The translations under genes and the position numbers were made by a program. This document shows, piece after piece, positions 13,601 to 25,327 of a DNA stretch of 64,000 nucleotides. Under the pieces are notes generated by a model. That model was given only the letters and a program-made list of their open reading frames with translations. It did not search any database and was not told where the DNA came from. The stretch comes from Saxidomus purpurata (Eukaryota; Mollusca; Bivalvia; Venerida; Veneridae). How positions within the stretch are numbered: position 1 is the first letter of the stretch; every line of letters starts with the position of its first letter. Where the stretch lies: the NCBI GenBank assembly GCA_022818135.1, contig JAFMSR010000005.1, forward strand, positions 31,794,674-31,858,673, written 5' to 3'.

Positions 13601-16600
13601 CTAGAGGTTACATTTTTTGCCCAAATATCCTGGAAATTTGTCAGAAAGGTTGTTTCGATGATTTCTAGCTCAAGTTCGAATATGGGTCATCTTGGGTAAA
13701 AAGCTAGGTCACAGAGCCCAAATATGGAAAAACCTTGTTAACACTCTAGATGTTACATTTTCATCCCAGATATCCTTGATATTTGTCAGAAAGGTTGTTT
13801 TGATGATTTCTAGCTCAAGTTTCAATATGGGTCATCTGGGGTCAAAAACTAGGTCACAGAGGCAAAATATGGAAAAGCCTTGTTAATACTCTAGAGGTTA
13901 CATTTTTTGCCCAAATATCCTGGAAATTTGTCAGAAAGGTTGTTTCGATGATTTCTAGCTCAAGTTCGAATATGGGTCATCTTGGGTAAAAAACTAGGTC
14001 ACAGAGCCCAAATATGGAAAAACCTTGTTAACACTCTAGATGTTACATTTTCATCCCAGATATCCTTGATATTTGTCAGAAAGGTTGTTTTGATGATTTC
14101 TAGCTCAAGTTCGAATATGGGTCATCTGGGGTCAAAAACTAGGTCACAGAGCCCAAATGTAGAGAAACCTTGTTAACACTCTAGAGGTACCATTTTCAGC
14201 CCAAATATTCTGGAAATTTGTCAGAAAGGTTGTTTCGATGATTTCTAGCTCAAGTTTCAATATGGGTCATCTGGGGTCAAAAACTAGGTCACAGAGCCCA
14301 AATGTGGAAAAACCTTGTTAACACTCTCAGGGCGTTCGGTAGACCCGAGCTCCCGGGTTTTGACCCGTGAAAATTTCGAAATACCCGTATTTGACCCGCG
14401 ATAAAAACGCCCGACGAGTCATATTTGGCCCGTAGGAATTTTCATTCATGCGTCGATTCTTTAGCGTGCGTGTCAATCAACTTGTTAATTCCAAACACTC
14501 TGGCCGTTGCAACCGTTGACCGCGTCAGAAAGTGAGAACGGGGGCGGAGCTTGTATTTTAATCTACTCGCTTTCAGTCAATCAGCGACGATCACGCACGT
14601 GCACATTGTCTCGGCTTGATAATGACGTAATCAATGGATGATTGGATTTCATTGACAAGCAATAAACACATGTTCGGCATCTATTATGTGTATAAGGTGT
14701 TGTAAACACGCCGCATATGAATGATGCAATCAAAAGAGTAGGCGCATCATTAAGTAGATGATGGTGACACTCGAATTAGATAATTAGTGGATGTTTTTTT
14801 GGCGGCCTAGACGACAACAAATGTGAAATTCGAGTTTCGGGTCGTACCGACTATACCTCGAATGGGGTTGGTGGACCTGATAAGCACAATTACAAAATCG
14901 GCGCGAGTTTAAATTATTCGTAAGAGCGCATTTATATTGACTTCCATGTTGAAAGTTTAATTAACGTTATTTTCACTTCCAAGAGCCTTTCTTTTCCATC
15001 ATGCTTAAAAAACTTGATATGGAAAGATAATCAAAATAATGAGCCTTATAAATTCGTGTCAAATAACCTTCAATATTTGTTAATTACAATAAAATGGCGG
15101 GGATAAAAGACGAAAATCGCGGACATGCGAGATCGCGAAAATATGTGACAAACGGGAAACAACGTACATTTTAGCCTGGGAAAGGGATCAGCAACTAGAT
15201 CTATCTAATTTAAGAATTTTTGGAAAATAAAACTACAGCTTCAGAACACAAACTGAAAAATATGATGTGCCAGCGCTAGAGTACAAGGCTGGAAACCCTA
15301 TGATCCATGGTTCGACCCTTAAAAATCTCACCTTGACTCTTGAAAATTTGATTTTGACCCTTGAAAATTTAGGCTGAAGAGTCAATGACCCTTGATTTTC
15401 AAGGCCTACCGGACGCCCTGACTCTAGAGGTACCATTTTCAGCCCAAATATCCTGGAAATTTGTCAGAAAGGTTGTTTCGATGATTTCTAGCTCAAGTTT
15501 CAATATGGGTCATCTGGGGTCAAAAACTAGGTCACAGAGGCAAAATATGGAAAAGCCTTGTTAATACTCTAGAGGTTACATTTTTTGCCCAAATATCCTG
15601 GAAATTTGTCAGAAAGGTTGTTTCGATGATTTCTAGCTCAAGTTCAAATATGGGTCATCTTGGGTAAAAAACTAGGTCACAGAGCCCAAATATGGAAAAA
15701 CCTTGTTAACACTCTAGATGTTACATTTTCATCCCAGATATCCTTGATATTTGTCAGAAAGGTTGTTTTGATGATTTCTAGCTCAAGTTTCAATATGGGT
15801 CATCTGGGGTCAAAAACTAGGTCACAGAGGCAAAATATGGAAAAGCCTTGTTAATACTCTAGAGGTTACATTTTTTGCCCAAATATCCTGGAAATTTGTC
15901 AGAAAGGTTGTTTCGATGATTTCTAGCTCAAGTTCGAATATGGGTCATCTTGGGTAAAAAACTAGGTCACAGAGCCCAAATATGGAAAAACCTTGTTAAC
16001 ACTCTAGATGTTACATTTTCAGCCCAAATATCCTGGAAATTTGTCAGAAAGGTTGTTTTGATGATTTCTAGCAACTTTGTTAAAAGCAGTTGTACTCGGG
16101 TGAACGATAAAGGGCCATCATGGCCCTCTTGTTCCATTTCATTTTCATCTACATTTTGTACCTGTATCTTCGCCAGCTTCTGCCTGCGTAACTTCTACAA
16201 CAACCCGAAGACTCCTAATCCTCTTGTCCCATGTGCTTCACCATGAAATAGTATACCTTTTCCCAAGCTTACACATAGACGCCAGAAGAAACTATGACTA
16301 AATATGCCACAGTACGGTCCGTATTCGTTGTCCCAATAGTGTGATTCAGCTTTTCGACCCAAATGGCACTATTTTCATGATTTTATACAAAAGATGAGCA
16401 TTTATGAACAAAGCACTTTTAATTTTACAAATGGCACTAATCAATTTGTGATGACAAATCTTTAAAACAGATATAGTGTACACAATGTAATTGTAATGAC
16501 AGTTTATTTCCGTTGTAGTACTCAAAGCTGTGAAAACAACACGACATAGGCAATTCACTCATTAATGAATGTACAGTAAAACTTCGTTAACTCGAGCATC

Positions 16601-19600
16601 GATAACTCGAGAACCCCGGATAACTCGAGGACTCCTGTAGGCCCCGACTGTTTTGCCTATATGTTTAACCAGAAAATACTATCGATAACTCGAGCATCGA
16701 TAACTCGATAACCCTGGATAACTCGAGGAACGCCTGTGGTCCCGCCAGGTAGATTTCTTACTAAATTACCTGCAGCAACTCGAGGTCACTGATTATCAGA
16801 CTTTTCTCACCTCTGTAGGCGCATCATTATTTTGACACATCATGGGAAGAACTTCTATTGTTAATTGATTGTTCTCCTTAATTATCAATTGATCAGCTGT
16901 CCAGTGGCCAAAGTGTATAAAATGTTATTCGCACATTTAAATCGTCTTAAATCATGTGTAATTACAGGCACTTGTTACTTTAATTGAATAAGAAGAAGAT
17001 AAAGCTTGAGAGAAAATCCCAAACTGCATGTTCTTTCTAGAATTATAGAAATAAACATGAATAAATCGTAGAAATAAACATCTAGCGAAGGACCCGATCT
17101 CGGGGGGGGATAGCTAAATCGAACAAGCAGAAAACCAAAACAGGAACGAAACGCAAGTTGGAGACGAAGACCATTGAGTTTAAATACAATGCCATCATTG
17201 AAGTTAAAAAGGGTCATGACTGAAAGAAATGTGCCATGATTCCAGTTCCCTAAGGTTGCTATCTAGGGAACCTGTTCCAGTTCGCTAAACACTGCCATTT
17301 TAAAAATCCGTCAGTTACAAAAAGTTATGAAAATTCAAAAATTCCTTTCCGATACACAAGCATTGTAAACACAACTGTTATTGCCCACCAGCAATCTTAT
17401 CAAAATTGCCATGTGACCTCACAGTGATCTCTCCCATTGAAAGTGAAATAGAGCGTTAATTTTGACTGTACAACAGTTTATATTTTAGGCTATAACTTTA
17501 TGAAATAAAAACAAAATCTAGTTTATATATAGTGCTTATGTAAGCATGTCCATGCTAGTGATGTTTATATATAGTTTTCACTATAAAATCCAATATGAGA
17601 GGGTGAATTTTGACTGAATCGACCAAAACTTGTAAGCTTTCCCTACTTGCTATTACCGAGGAAAGTGTCCCTTTTATTAAGCCCAACTTTTCCAAGAAAA
17701 GGGGAGATATCCTACTCGCCTTGATGTTTGTCACGCCTTGGTTAAGTTTTTCGAACCACCCCACTTAATTTCAAAACTATTAGAGGTATGGCTTTGAAAC
17801 TTACCATACTTGTTAACTATCATAACCTCCATCTACAGACAAAAGTACACAAGTCTGTCAAGGTTACTAACAGAATTATGGCCCTTTTTGACTTAGAAAG
17901 TGTATTGAGCTTGGTAAAGTTGTTTGTACCACCCAACTTTATTTCAAAGCCATTAGAGTATTGATTTGAAACTTACCATACTTATTTATCATCATTACCT
18001 CCATCAACAGACAAGATTGCATAACTCTGTCAAGGTTTTTGACAGAATTATGCCCCTTTTTGACTTAGAAAATACATTGAATATGGCTAAAATGCACTTA
18101 TTGACTTAACCCTTAGTGATATTCCCCAAACACAGACAGGAAAAGGGAATTCTGACAAGGATTTTATTTGAATTATGGCCCTTTTCGACTTAGAAACTCT
18201 GTTAAAATTATCATTCTTGTCCACTTTTTGACTTAACCAGATATTTCTTTGAAAGTTGGGAGTACTTATGACACCAATATGTAAGCAAGAGAAGATAACT
18301 CTGTGAAAATGGTTCTTGATTTGTACTTATAGATTTCTAGTTACAGTCTTGTGTGCCCTTAACCTTCAAAGTTTTGTTTATTGGCAAGCACTAAAAAAGT
18401 AAAGCACACTGTCCTACTGACAGCTAAAAGTAAAGCGTGCTGTCCTACTGACAGCTCTTGTTTAATTAGCGCTAAGTTGACCATGTTTGCGAAAAGGGGG
18501 TCACTTATCTTTATATAGAGTTATAGGAAAAACCTAGCTTCTGGTGAGTTCCTATAGCAATCACTAACTTCCTGAGCATCCAGTGACTTCCCCTAGCAAC
18601 TACTCACTTCCCCTTTGAACAAGTGACTTCCTAGCAGCCAGTAACTTCCTAGCAATCAGTGACTTCCTTAGCAACAACTAAGTCCCCATCAACCAGTTAC
18701 TTCCCCTTGTAACCAGTGACTTCCTGTAAATAGCTGACTCCCAATAGCAACAACTGACTTCACTGGTACTCAGGTGAGCGATATAGGGCCATCATGGCCC
18801 TCTTGCTTTATATGAGATAAATAAAAGATTTGTTCAAGATTGATCATCACTACTTCTTTATTCTGCTTTCAAAGGTAGTAAAAAAATGCTATGTACATGT
18901 ATGTTGATTATTTACATTCAGTAAACTATTTACTAGATGAGTCACTAAGTCATAATATATGGCCCCAAAATACTATATTTTCCACAGGCCATGTTCTGAG
19001 CGATACAAAGGCGCTATACAGTCACCATGTTAAGAAGAAAAGACCTATTAGAAAGTATTGAACATTGGCTATCATAAGTTAAAAATATATGAAAAAGTGC
19101 CAATAAATGAATGAATTTTGATATTCTTTATTATTATACTGTATGCCATGGACCTATGTACAGTATCTAATGGTCCGTGTGTATGTTTGGTATGTAAGTA
19201 TAATTCCTTTCTCCTGTTTTGCAGGTTACACGTTTGTCTGGCACATCTGATACTGAAAAATATGTGTATCAGAATGAAGCCCTTCCTGACTTAGTAGACC
19301 AGGACAGGCGAAGGAGAGAAATACCACAACATGATGGCCATGCAGAAACAGATGCACTGCATGTTGGACCTAAATTTGATGGTTTGGATGTGATGGTTGG
19401 CCTGTCATCAATTGCATTCTTCTATTTTGATGTTGTGACAGACATTTTGTTAGCTCGGGATTATTACCACCAGAACAACTTACTAGCTTTTGCTTTGACA
19501 ACTGCTTTTATTATCGGACCATCTTTAGTCACATGTATTTTAAATTTACGTTGGTATTTACTGGACTACCAAAGTCAGCAGATGCTAGTGAAAAATTATG

Positions 19601-22600
19601 GGGAGGAAAAAGTGAAACAAACGAGTATGACCCTATGGGTAACAAGATTTGTTCTGACAATTCTAATGATGGGACCAGTTATAAGGTTTGTACAAGTGCT
19701 GTAAATCTTATTTTCTTATCAAAGCCAAAGGTTTACCTGTACATGAGCTGTTTGTATTAAAGATCCATCTTTTTTTTTCTGTCTGATGAATGATTCAGAT
19801 TTAATTTCATATGATTTTAAGGAGCAGTTTTGAAGTCTGTTGGTACTGTTTGTTTCAATACAAGATTGAATCCTAACTGTTGTAAAGTAATCATTGGAAG
19901 TATTTGAGTTACTATACCTTATGTAAATTACTACCTATCATATACAAATGTAAGACTACCAATAAATGTACATGGAATCAGATATCTACATGTTACATGT
20001 ATCCTTATACCAAGACAGAAAATTACTTAGCTATATCTGATGATAGTTTCTTAAGACTAATTATGTTTTCAACCTAGTGGTGGGGAAACATTGAGTTGGT
20101 GCTGTCTGTCTGTGCAACTCCTACACACCTGGATGGATATTACTGAAATTTGGTAGAAATGTTGAGTACCAAGTGTAGCTGTGCATATTGTCTGGATTTT
20201 CCTCTTCACTGATTTTCGAATGAGTTATGGGACTTTGAAGGTGTTTGGCATAATAAGATAACATCCTTATTAAAGAATGTTTATATTGGCACTTCTTCTC
20301 CAAAACCCCTTGGGAAAGCTTTGCAGGAAGCATCAGTATGAAGTTTAGTATTGCATATTGTAATTTAGAGTCACTCGCTCTAAGGCTAAGGTCACAGGGA
20401 CTTGAAAACAGAAAATCGTGTCCATGCTTCTCCAAAAGTCAATTGCTGGATTTTTAATTTACACTAATTCTTTTTTTAGCTCACCTGGCTACGCCAGGGT
20501 GAGCTTTTCTGATCGATGATTGTCCGTCGTCCATCATCCGTCGTCCGTCAACATTTTGATTCAAATGACATCTCCTCTGAAACCTCTAGGCCAATGTTGA
20601 TAAAACTATGCAGGAATGTTCCTTGCATGAAGCTCTACCAAAATTGTTCAAAGAATTCCATTCCATGCAGAACTCTGGTTGCTATGGCAACAAATAGGAA
20701 AAACTTTAAAAATCTTCTTCTCTGAAACCACAAGGCCTAGAGCTTAGATATTTGGCATGTAGCATTGTCTAGTGGACCTCTACCAAGATTGTTCAAATTA
20801 TGACCCCCGGGTCAAAATTGACCCCGCGCGGGTGGGCACTTAGTTTTTGCATAGGGATATATAGGAAAAACTTTAAAAAATCTTCTTCTCTGAAACCACA
20901 AGGCCTAGAGCTAAGATATTTGGCATGTAGCATTGTCTAGTGGACCTCTACCAAGATTGTTCAAATTATGCATAGGAATATATAGGAAAAACTTTAAAAA
21001 TCTTCTTCTCTGTAACCACAAGGCCTAGAGCTTAGATATTTGGCATGTAGCATTGGCTAGTGGACCTCTACCAAGATTGTTCAAATTATGACCCTCGGAT
21101 CAAAATTGACCCCGCACGGGGGATCACTTAGTTTTACATAGGCTTATATAGTAAAAACTTTAAAAATCTTTTTCTTTAAAACCACAAGGCCTAGAACTTA
21201 GATATTTGGCATGTAGCATTGGCTAGTGGACCTCTACCAAGATTGTTCAAATTATGACCCCCGGGTCAAAATTGACCCAGCACCGGGGGTCACTTAGTTT
21301 TACATAGGCTTATATAGGGAAAATTTTAAAAATCTTTTTCTCTGAAACCACAAGGCCTAGAGCTTAGATATTTGGCATGTAGCATTGCCTAGTAGACCTC
21401 TTCAAAGTTTGTTCAAATTATGCCCCTGGGGTCAAAATTGACCTTGCCCGGGGGGGGGATCATTTGTTTTACAAAGGCATATATAGGAAAACTTATTTGG
21501 TATATAACATTATCTAGTGATCTTCCACCAGGCAAGTGGACTTGTACCAAGGTGAGCGATATAGGGCCATCTTGGCCGTCTTGTCTACTTTGACAGGCAA
21601 GTGGAGTACATATACAATGGTTTGAAAAGCAGTAGCAAGTACCTAACTCAACAAGACAAGAAGCGTCACTACATGGTTATGAGAATGGAGGATGTCGACG
21701 CATGTTGTATACGAATGTTTGAATGTTTTCTTGAGGCAGCGCCACAACTTGTTCTACAAATATATATCCTGATGCTGCACAGACAAGAAGAATCATGGGT
21801 CTTTGGTAATTTTAAATGAAGTAGTGATATACTGTTTTTCTAAACATCGTCAGTTCATAGACCATGGTGGTTTATAACTTGCACCAATTGGTGTCAAAGA
21901 CTACCTAAATTCTTAAAAAAGAGTGTGTTACTTTGAATTTTTTTGGTCACCAAACTTGAAAAACTATAGCCAAATTTGTGACATTGGCGAGGGTCAGAGG
22001 GAACACTGACTCTTACAGACTGAAAAGATAAAATTGCAGGGACATTTGTCACTTATGAGGGACATCTCTTGTTGAAATTTGAAAGTTCTAGTACTATTGA
22101 CACAGGGGAATTAAAAACAATTTTATATTCTTATACTGTACACATACTTGAAGTAATAATAATTCATAGTAAATAATTTAACAATTATTTTTAATAGGGT
22201 ATAGGAAATTATACAACATGTTTCATAGCCTGTGCACTTAACTAATTAAAAATCAATGATGAGGAAAAAAGAAACCCCTAAGCAGTGCTTAGTAAGCACA
22301 GAAGGGATATACTTCTGTGCCCTAAGTATCATTACACTAGGTAAAACATGGCTTGAAACTTTGGCTCTAAAGTAGCTCCAACGTTTCTTAATTGGTGAAG
22401 ATGTTGTCAACAAGATTGAAAAACCCAGGGGAGGCCCTGATTGTCATTAGTGGGCATTGAATGAAACTTTACTGATAAGCAAACAATGCAGACTATGATC
22501 AGACTGCATGGACATTCAGTCTGGTCATGATCTACACTTGTATCAAGGGCAGAATCACTTGTGATTGCCCAAAGGGTAAACTGTTCAAGTATACAGTGTA

Positions 22601-23413
22601 CAATGTTTTAAGATAATGATGGTATTATGAAGTAGATAGCATTATTTTAAAAGATCTTCGCCTGCCCCAGTTTAATTTCAAGAAAAAACTTTTTATAGGG
22701 GCCTGTTTCTGATACCCGGGCTTTTCAACAAAAGAAGGTATTATCTTAGGGCAGCTGCAATCCTTTCATCTTGGGCAAGTTTATCATGGTCCATGGTAGC
22801 CTATCAGAAAGCTCTGAGACTTTCCCATGAAGACAAAGAAAACCTGTCAATCCCAGGAATGATTTTCTTGTTTTTATGGCGAGCATGTGAAATCGGACCA
22901 AGGGTTATCTCCCTTGGATTGTTTGCGGCGCTGTTCGACTACTTTACACTCATTATTATCGCAGTTCACTGGATTGCAATGTCATCCTGGTTGTTTTGCC
23001 AAAAGACCCAGTTCTATCAGAACAGATGTGAAGAACGGTTTTTCAACATTGTATGTGGATATGTTCTAGTATTTTGCTTCCTGAATGTGCGTGACGGTCG
23101 GACCAGGTACCGCATGTTACTTTATTATTGCATTATCTGTGTAGAAAACTGGACAATGATGGGCTTCTGGTTCTATTTTACTGATGATAAAAGTCAATGG
23201 TTTTATATACCGACGCTTTTCGTAGTGTCACTTGGTGTCATACTGCAAGTGTTTTTTCAGTTAATATACTACAATTGTTTTCACCCACTAGGCAGAGGGA
23301 AAATACCTTGTTGTCCTGATGACGGGGCTTATATTTGTTACCAATCTTTATGCCATGATCTAGAATCAGATGAAATTGATTATGTTGAAAATCCGCACAC
23401 AACCAAAGTTTGA
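8445..23413 (+). CDS. XK-related membrane protein (XKR4/6-like), four exons
   Basis: Exons 8445-8612, 19225-19685, 21597-21805 and 22755-23413 join in frame to 498 codons plus TGA, a typical XKR length. The family comprises multi-span plasma-membrane proteins; XKR8, XKR4 and XKR9 are caspase-activated phospholipid scramblases, and XK partners VPS13A. Visible signatures are the first membrane span around residues 111-132 (VGLSSIAFFYFDVVTDILL), FECFLEAAPQLVLQIYIL in exon 3, and in exon 4 SWSMVAYQKALR, RVISLGLFAALF and FLNVRDGRTRYRML, all characteristic of XKR4/6/7. The N-terminus (residues 1-56) is basic and then Cys-rich. The C-terminal tail carries SDEIDY, which resembles a caspase-3 site. 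The exon 3/4 junction is the least certain: the donor G|gtaatt and an acceptor ending gggcag preserve the frame, but the polypyrimidine tract is weak. Which vertebrate paralogue is closest cannot be decided here. Confidence 0.88.
10107..10640. repeat. Homopolymer block: poly(A) then ~450 bp of near-pure poly(C)
   Basis: A run of A (about 10110-10137) is followed by C runs from 10192 to 10640, interrupted by short T-rich islands. The open frames here (poly-Pro on +, poly-Gly on -) are artefacts of composition. On the - strand the G runs could form quadruplexes, but tracts this long with ragged T/C islands are also typical of unresolved long-read or gap-filling error. Confidence 0.85.
11094..11216 (-). 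pseudogene. Remnant of a repeat-associated ORF (C-terminal ~40 codons)
   Basis: On the - strand a frame reads PELMNDDFKDSRNGVHLRR followed by DVEYKFTDSISHAFLYLN and a stop at 11094-11096. The segment is balanced in composition and looks like real protein, with a D-G-V-H-like motif of the kind found near the C-terminus of SGNH-hydrolase-like proteins. Upstream it is closed by stops. Probably a decayed fragment of a mobile-element or multicopy gene; the family is a guess. Confidence 0.25.
12361..13452. mobile_element. 1.09-kb TIR DNA transposon (non-autonomous), copy 1
   Basis: Left end CAGGGCGTTCGGTAGACC; right end, reverse complemented, CAGGGCGTCCAGTAGGCC. It is flanked by ACTCT on both sides (12356-12360 and 13453-13457), and the uninterrupted host unit contains a single ACTCT at this place, so this is a true target duplication. 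The CAGGG start fits hAT-type ends; the 5-bp duplication is shorter than the usual 8 bp. No transposase frame remains. Confidence 0.8.
14328..15420. mobile_element. 1.09-kb TIR DNA transposon, copy 2
   Basis: Near-identical to the copy at 12361-13452, including its ACTCT flanks (14323-14327 and 15421-15425). Because flanks and array both repeat, it was copied by segmental tandem duplication and not by a second insertion. Confidence 0.8.
16572..16790. mobile_element. Fragment of a pogo/Tc1-like TIR element
   Basis: The sequence TACAGTAAAACTTCGTTAAC is followed by repeated 'ataactcgag' motifs (actcgagcatcgataactcg). This resembles the ends of pogo-type elements that begin CAGTA next to a TA. 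The opposite end is not found nearby, so it is probably truncated. Confidence 0.4.
17675..18462 (+). mobile_element. Helitron-like element 'family 3', copy 1
   Basis: Runs from 'ttttccaagaaaaggggaga' to the hairpin CTGTCCTACTGACAG followed by CTCTTGTT. The body repeats a ~150-bp theme ('gaattatggccctttttgac', 'tttgaaacttaccatactt'). It matches the element at 35640-38141. The class is inferred from the 3' hairpin plus CTTGT. Confidence 0.6.
18480..18805 (+). repeat. Family 1 3' end with ~20-bp minisatellite (agtgacttccctagcaacc)n
   Basis: About ten degenerate copies of 'agtgacttccttagcaacc' are followed by ctcaggtgagcgatataggg, the family 1 terminal hairpin and CTTG. The same minisatellite occurs at 44155-44720, so it is part of a family 1 variant. 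Confidence 0.7.
19225..19685 (+). CDS. XKR exon 2
   Basis: Acceptor ctcctgttttgcag, first codon GTT in phase 0; donor ATAAG|gtttgt, phase 2. Encodes residues 57-210: an acidic linker, then two hydrophobic segments, VGLSSIAFFYFDVVTDILL and a second ending in FIIGPSLVTCILNLRWYLL, and the conserved GPVIR at the end. These are the first membrane spans of the XK family. Confidence 0.88.
20478..21584 (+). mobile_element. Family 1 element in XKR intron 2
   Basis: Starts AGCTCACCTGGCTACG with the pairing CAGGGTGAGCT, carries five ~150-bp tandem units ('aaaccacaaggcctagagct', 'atttggcatgtagcattg') and ends gtgagcgatatagggccat, a terminal hairpin and CTTGTC. Its 3' end stops 12 nt before the AG-adjacent first base of XKR exon 3. 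Confidence 0.8.
21597..21805 (+). CDS. XKR exon 3
   Basis: Acceptor tctactttgacag; joins exon 2 as AG|G (Arg) then QVEYIYNGLKSSSKYL. Encodes RMEDVDACCIRMFECFLEA followed by APQLVLQIYILM, the most diagnostic XKR segment (E-x-x-PQL-x-LQ-x-YI). Ends in TGGGTCTTTG with donor gtaatt, phase 1. Confidence 0.85.
22038..22074 (+). repeat. Remnant of a family 5 3' terminus in XKR intron 3
   Basis: The sequence 'catttgtcacttatgaggga' followed by catctcttgttg matches the last ~40 bp of the element ending at 63889 (gtcacttgtgagggacagctcttgtt, with two or three differences). Only the 3' end survives. Confidence 0.5.
22755..23413 (+). CDS. XKR exon 4 (terminal)
   Basis: With the exon 3 leftover G it begins A-AILSSWASLSWSMVAY. 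It contains several membrane segments (RVISLGLFAALFDYFTL, HWIAMSSWLF, GYVLVFCFLNV, FVVSLGVILQVFFQLIYY), the conserved RDGRTRYRMLLYY, and a hydrophilic tail with CHDLESDEIDYVENPHTTKV before TGA. The frame is open further upstream to about 22733, so an alternative acceptor (for example ttatcttag at 22749) is possible, but only 22755 keeps the frame with the donor at 21805. Confidence 0.85.
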
Positions 23414-23585
23414 GGATCAAAACATGTACCTTTAACCTACTGGTGGCAAGTGATTCTGCCTTTTGTGACCAGCGCAGATCATGATCATCACATTTCAGTC
23501 AGTAGCTCTTCAGTAAGCACCCAGCAGGTCAAGGGTTATGTTCACCGCAGATGTGTGTGCAGTTATCATTAGAAGCATTAGATGC

Positions 23586-23591
23586 AATAAA
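23586..23591 (+). promoter_or_regulatory. Candidate polyadenylation signal for XKR
   Basis: AATAAA 173 nt downstream of the XKR TGA. It is the closest canonical hexamer, but others follow further downstream. Confidence 0.4.
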
Positions 23592-25120
23592 CTAATATTG
23601 ATTTTTGTGCATAGGTATAGAAATACAGTGAAAATAATGTGTTTTAATAGATTGTATTTTAGAGATGTGAATAATGTTTCAAGAAAAAGGCAAAACAATT
23701 CCTTAGAAATTAAAGTAAATTGTTAAAAGTAGCAATATCTTGCATAAGACACATCATGGCAAATGATCATAAAAAATACCTATAAATACATGCCAAAAAC
23801 TGAAAAGTATTTTTAATTACATGCTTTCAGAAAAATATGACCCAATGCAACTGTAGGCTCTCAGAATATGTATGTTGAAAAAAAAGTACCAAATGTACAT
23901 GAAGAAAATTTGCAAAGAAATTAACTTCTTTAGAGATAATAATATGAAAGTGTTTTTGTATACCTCAAAACAGTTTTATTGATAAGAAGTATTGTATTTT
24001 GATACGTTGTAACTATATTTTGTGAAATCATTTTAGAATGTATAGTATTTGTAACTAAGACAGCCTTGTAGAGTAATATTTTATACAGAGACGGCATTTT
24101 GTGTCTATTTTTATACCAGAAGTTTTTTTTATAGGGCTTTTAATTTTAAAGTATGTACTACATTTAAATTTCTTTAATTCGTTTACAAAAAAAAATGTGT
24201 ATGAGTTTTTTGAAACTTACTTTTAGTTGTAATTTTATGTTTATTCTCCCGAAAGACAATATGAATTTTTTTTTCTGTACAAGAAAAAATACCTTAGGCA
24301 AGAAAAAATGCCAGTGAGTACTTCAGCCTTTTATATTTTTTGGAGAATTTTTTAAGTGTGTTGCAGAAAATGGCTTGGAGACGTGTAAATTTGCTACCCA
24401 CAACTGCCAAGTTACTGAATTGTACATATGCACACCAGGTTACCTATCATTTTATCAATCAGAATTACTTTTTATCAATATTGCTTAACTAAAGAATCCA
24501 AAAAAGACTTTACACCTTGAAGTATTATAACAAAAGTGGCCAAATTTAATTTACAAGAGAAAATAGATTTGTAGCTACTGTATACAAATCTCAGTTTTTG
24601 TTCGAATCTTTACCTATCAGTTTCTTGATCATACATGCCTTCCATCTTTTCATTTTCCTTAAATCAGGGCTGTGAATTATCTATAGCTCGCAGAAATCCG
24701 TGGATTTTCTATCCATCAGGACCATTTTTGAGATCCATGCAAATCCAAGGAGAATTTTTCAGGGGTGGGTGAGGGGGGTCGCGGTAATTTATTTGTCGTC
24801 TGTTCCATGTTACAGAAACAGACTTTAACTACACCTTATAATTGGTTGGCTATTTCCACAGTACCGCGCAAAATTTCCCATATGGCTACAGACTTTTTAG
24901 GGCTGATAATTAGATTTGAAAAATGGGTACCATAAAGGAATTACATTTTGTAAATGAGAATAAAATTAAAGATCGTGACAAGCATAAAAATAAAGTGATG
25001 CTGAAGTCCTGTGGGCTATATTATGGCTTGGTGGAAATTAACTCCGCATCATTTTTTTAATGAATTATACTTCAATGTCCATCTTTCAGTTTCTCCGTCT
25101 TCCTTTTATAATATTTATAG

Positions 25121-25327
25121 CGGAAAAAAAAAAGAATTGGGGGGGGGGGTTTTTAAATAACCAACACCCAAAAAAATATTTTTTTTTTTTTTTGGGAAAA
25201 AAAAAAAAAAAAAAAAATTTAAAAATTTTTTTTTTGTTTTTTTTTTTTTTTTTTTTTTCACAAAATTAATTTTTTTTTTTTTTTGGAAAATTTTATTTTT
25301 TTTTTTTTTTTTTTTTTTTCCTTTTTT

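Larger units (their letters stand above)
11412..16132 (+). mobile_element. Helitron-like/pearl-type element 'family 1', 4.7 kb, tandem core
   Basis: Begins tttAGCTCACCTGAG followed by CAGGGTGAGCT (terminal hairpin) and ends with the hairpin AGGGCCATCATGGCCCT then CTTGTT. The core consists of a ~145-bp unit ('aaaaactaggtcacagag', 'aaccttgttaacactcta', 'gtttcgatgatttctagc') in many copies. Ends plus a minisatellite core resemble the pearl/HINE elements described in bivalves (known biology); the class is inferred. Two copies of a TIR transposon lie inside it. The repeated 64-codon frames starting MGKKLGHRAQIWK are translations of the unit, not genes. Confidence 0.75.
12361..16290. repeat. Large tandem duplication, period 1967 bp
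   Basis: The TIR transposon plus the following array repeats with a period of 1967 bp (12361 corresponds to 14328, 13453 to 15421). The copies differ only at scattered bases, so the duplication happened after the transposon inserted and is recent, or the assembly has duplicated a haplotype. The second copy stops matching near the end of the host element, about 16130. Confidence 0.75.
8613..19224 (+). other. XKR intron 1 (10.6 kb), repeat-filled
   Basis: Bounded by gtaggc and by the strong acceptor ctcctgttttgcag. It contains the homopolymer block at 10107-10640, a broken ORF remnant at 11094-11216, the large tandem-core element at 11412-16132 and further repeats at 16572-18805. No additional XKR exon was seen. 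Confidence 0.6.

Noticed and set aside
13692..16246. Repeated ~64-codon ORFs beginning MGKKLGHRAQIWK (also at 30883-31080)
   Set aside because: They recur with the period of the family 1 tandem unit and lie inside a mobile element; no independent coding evidence.
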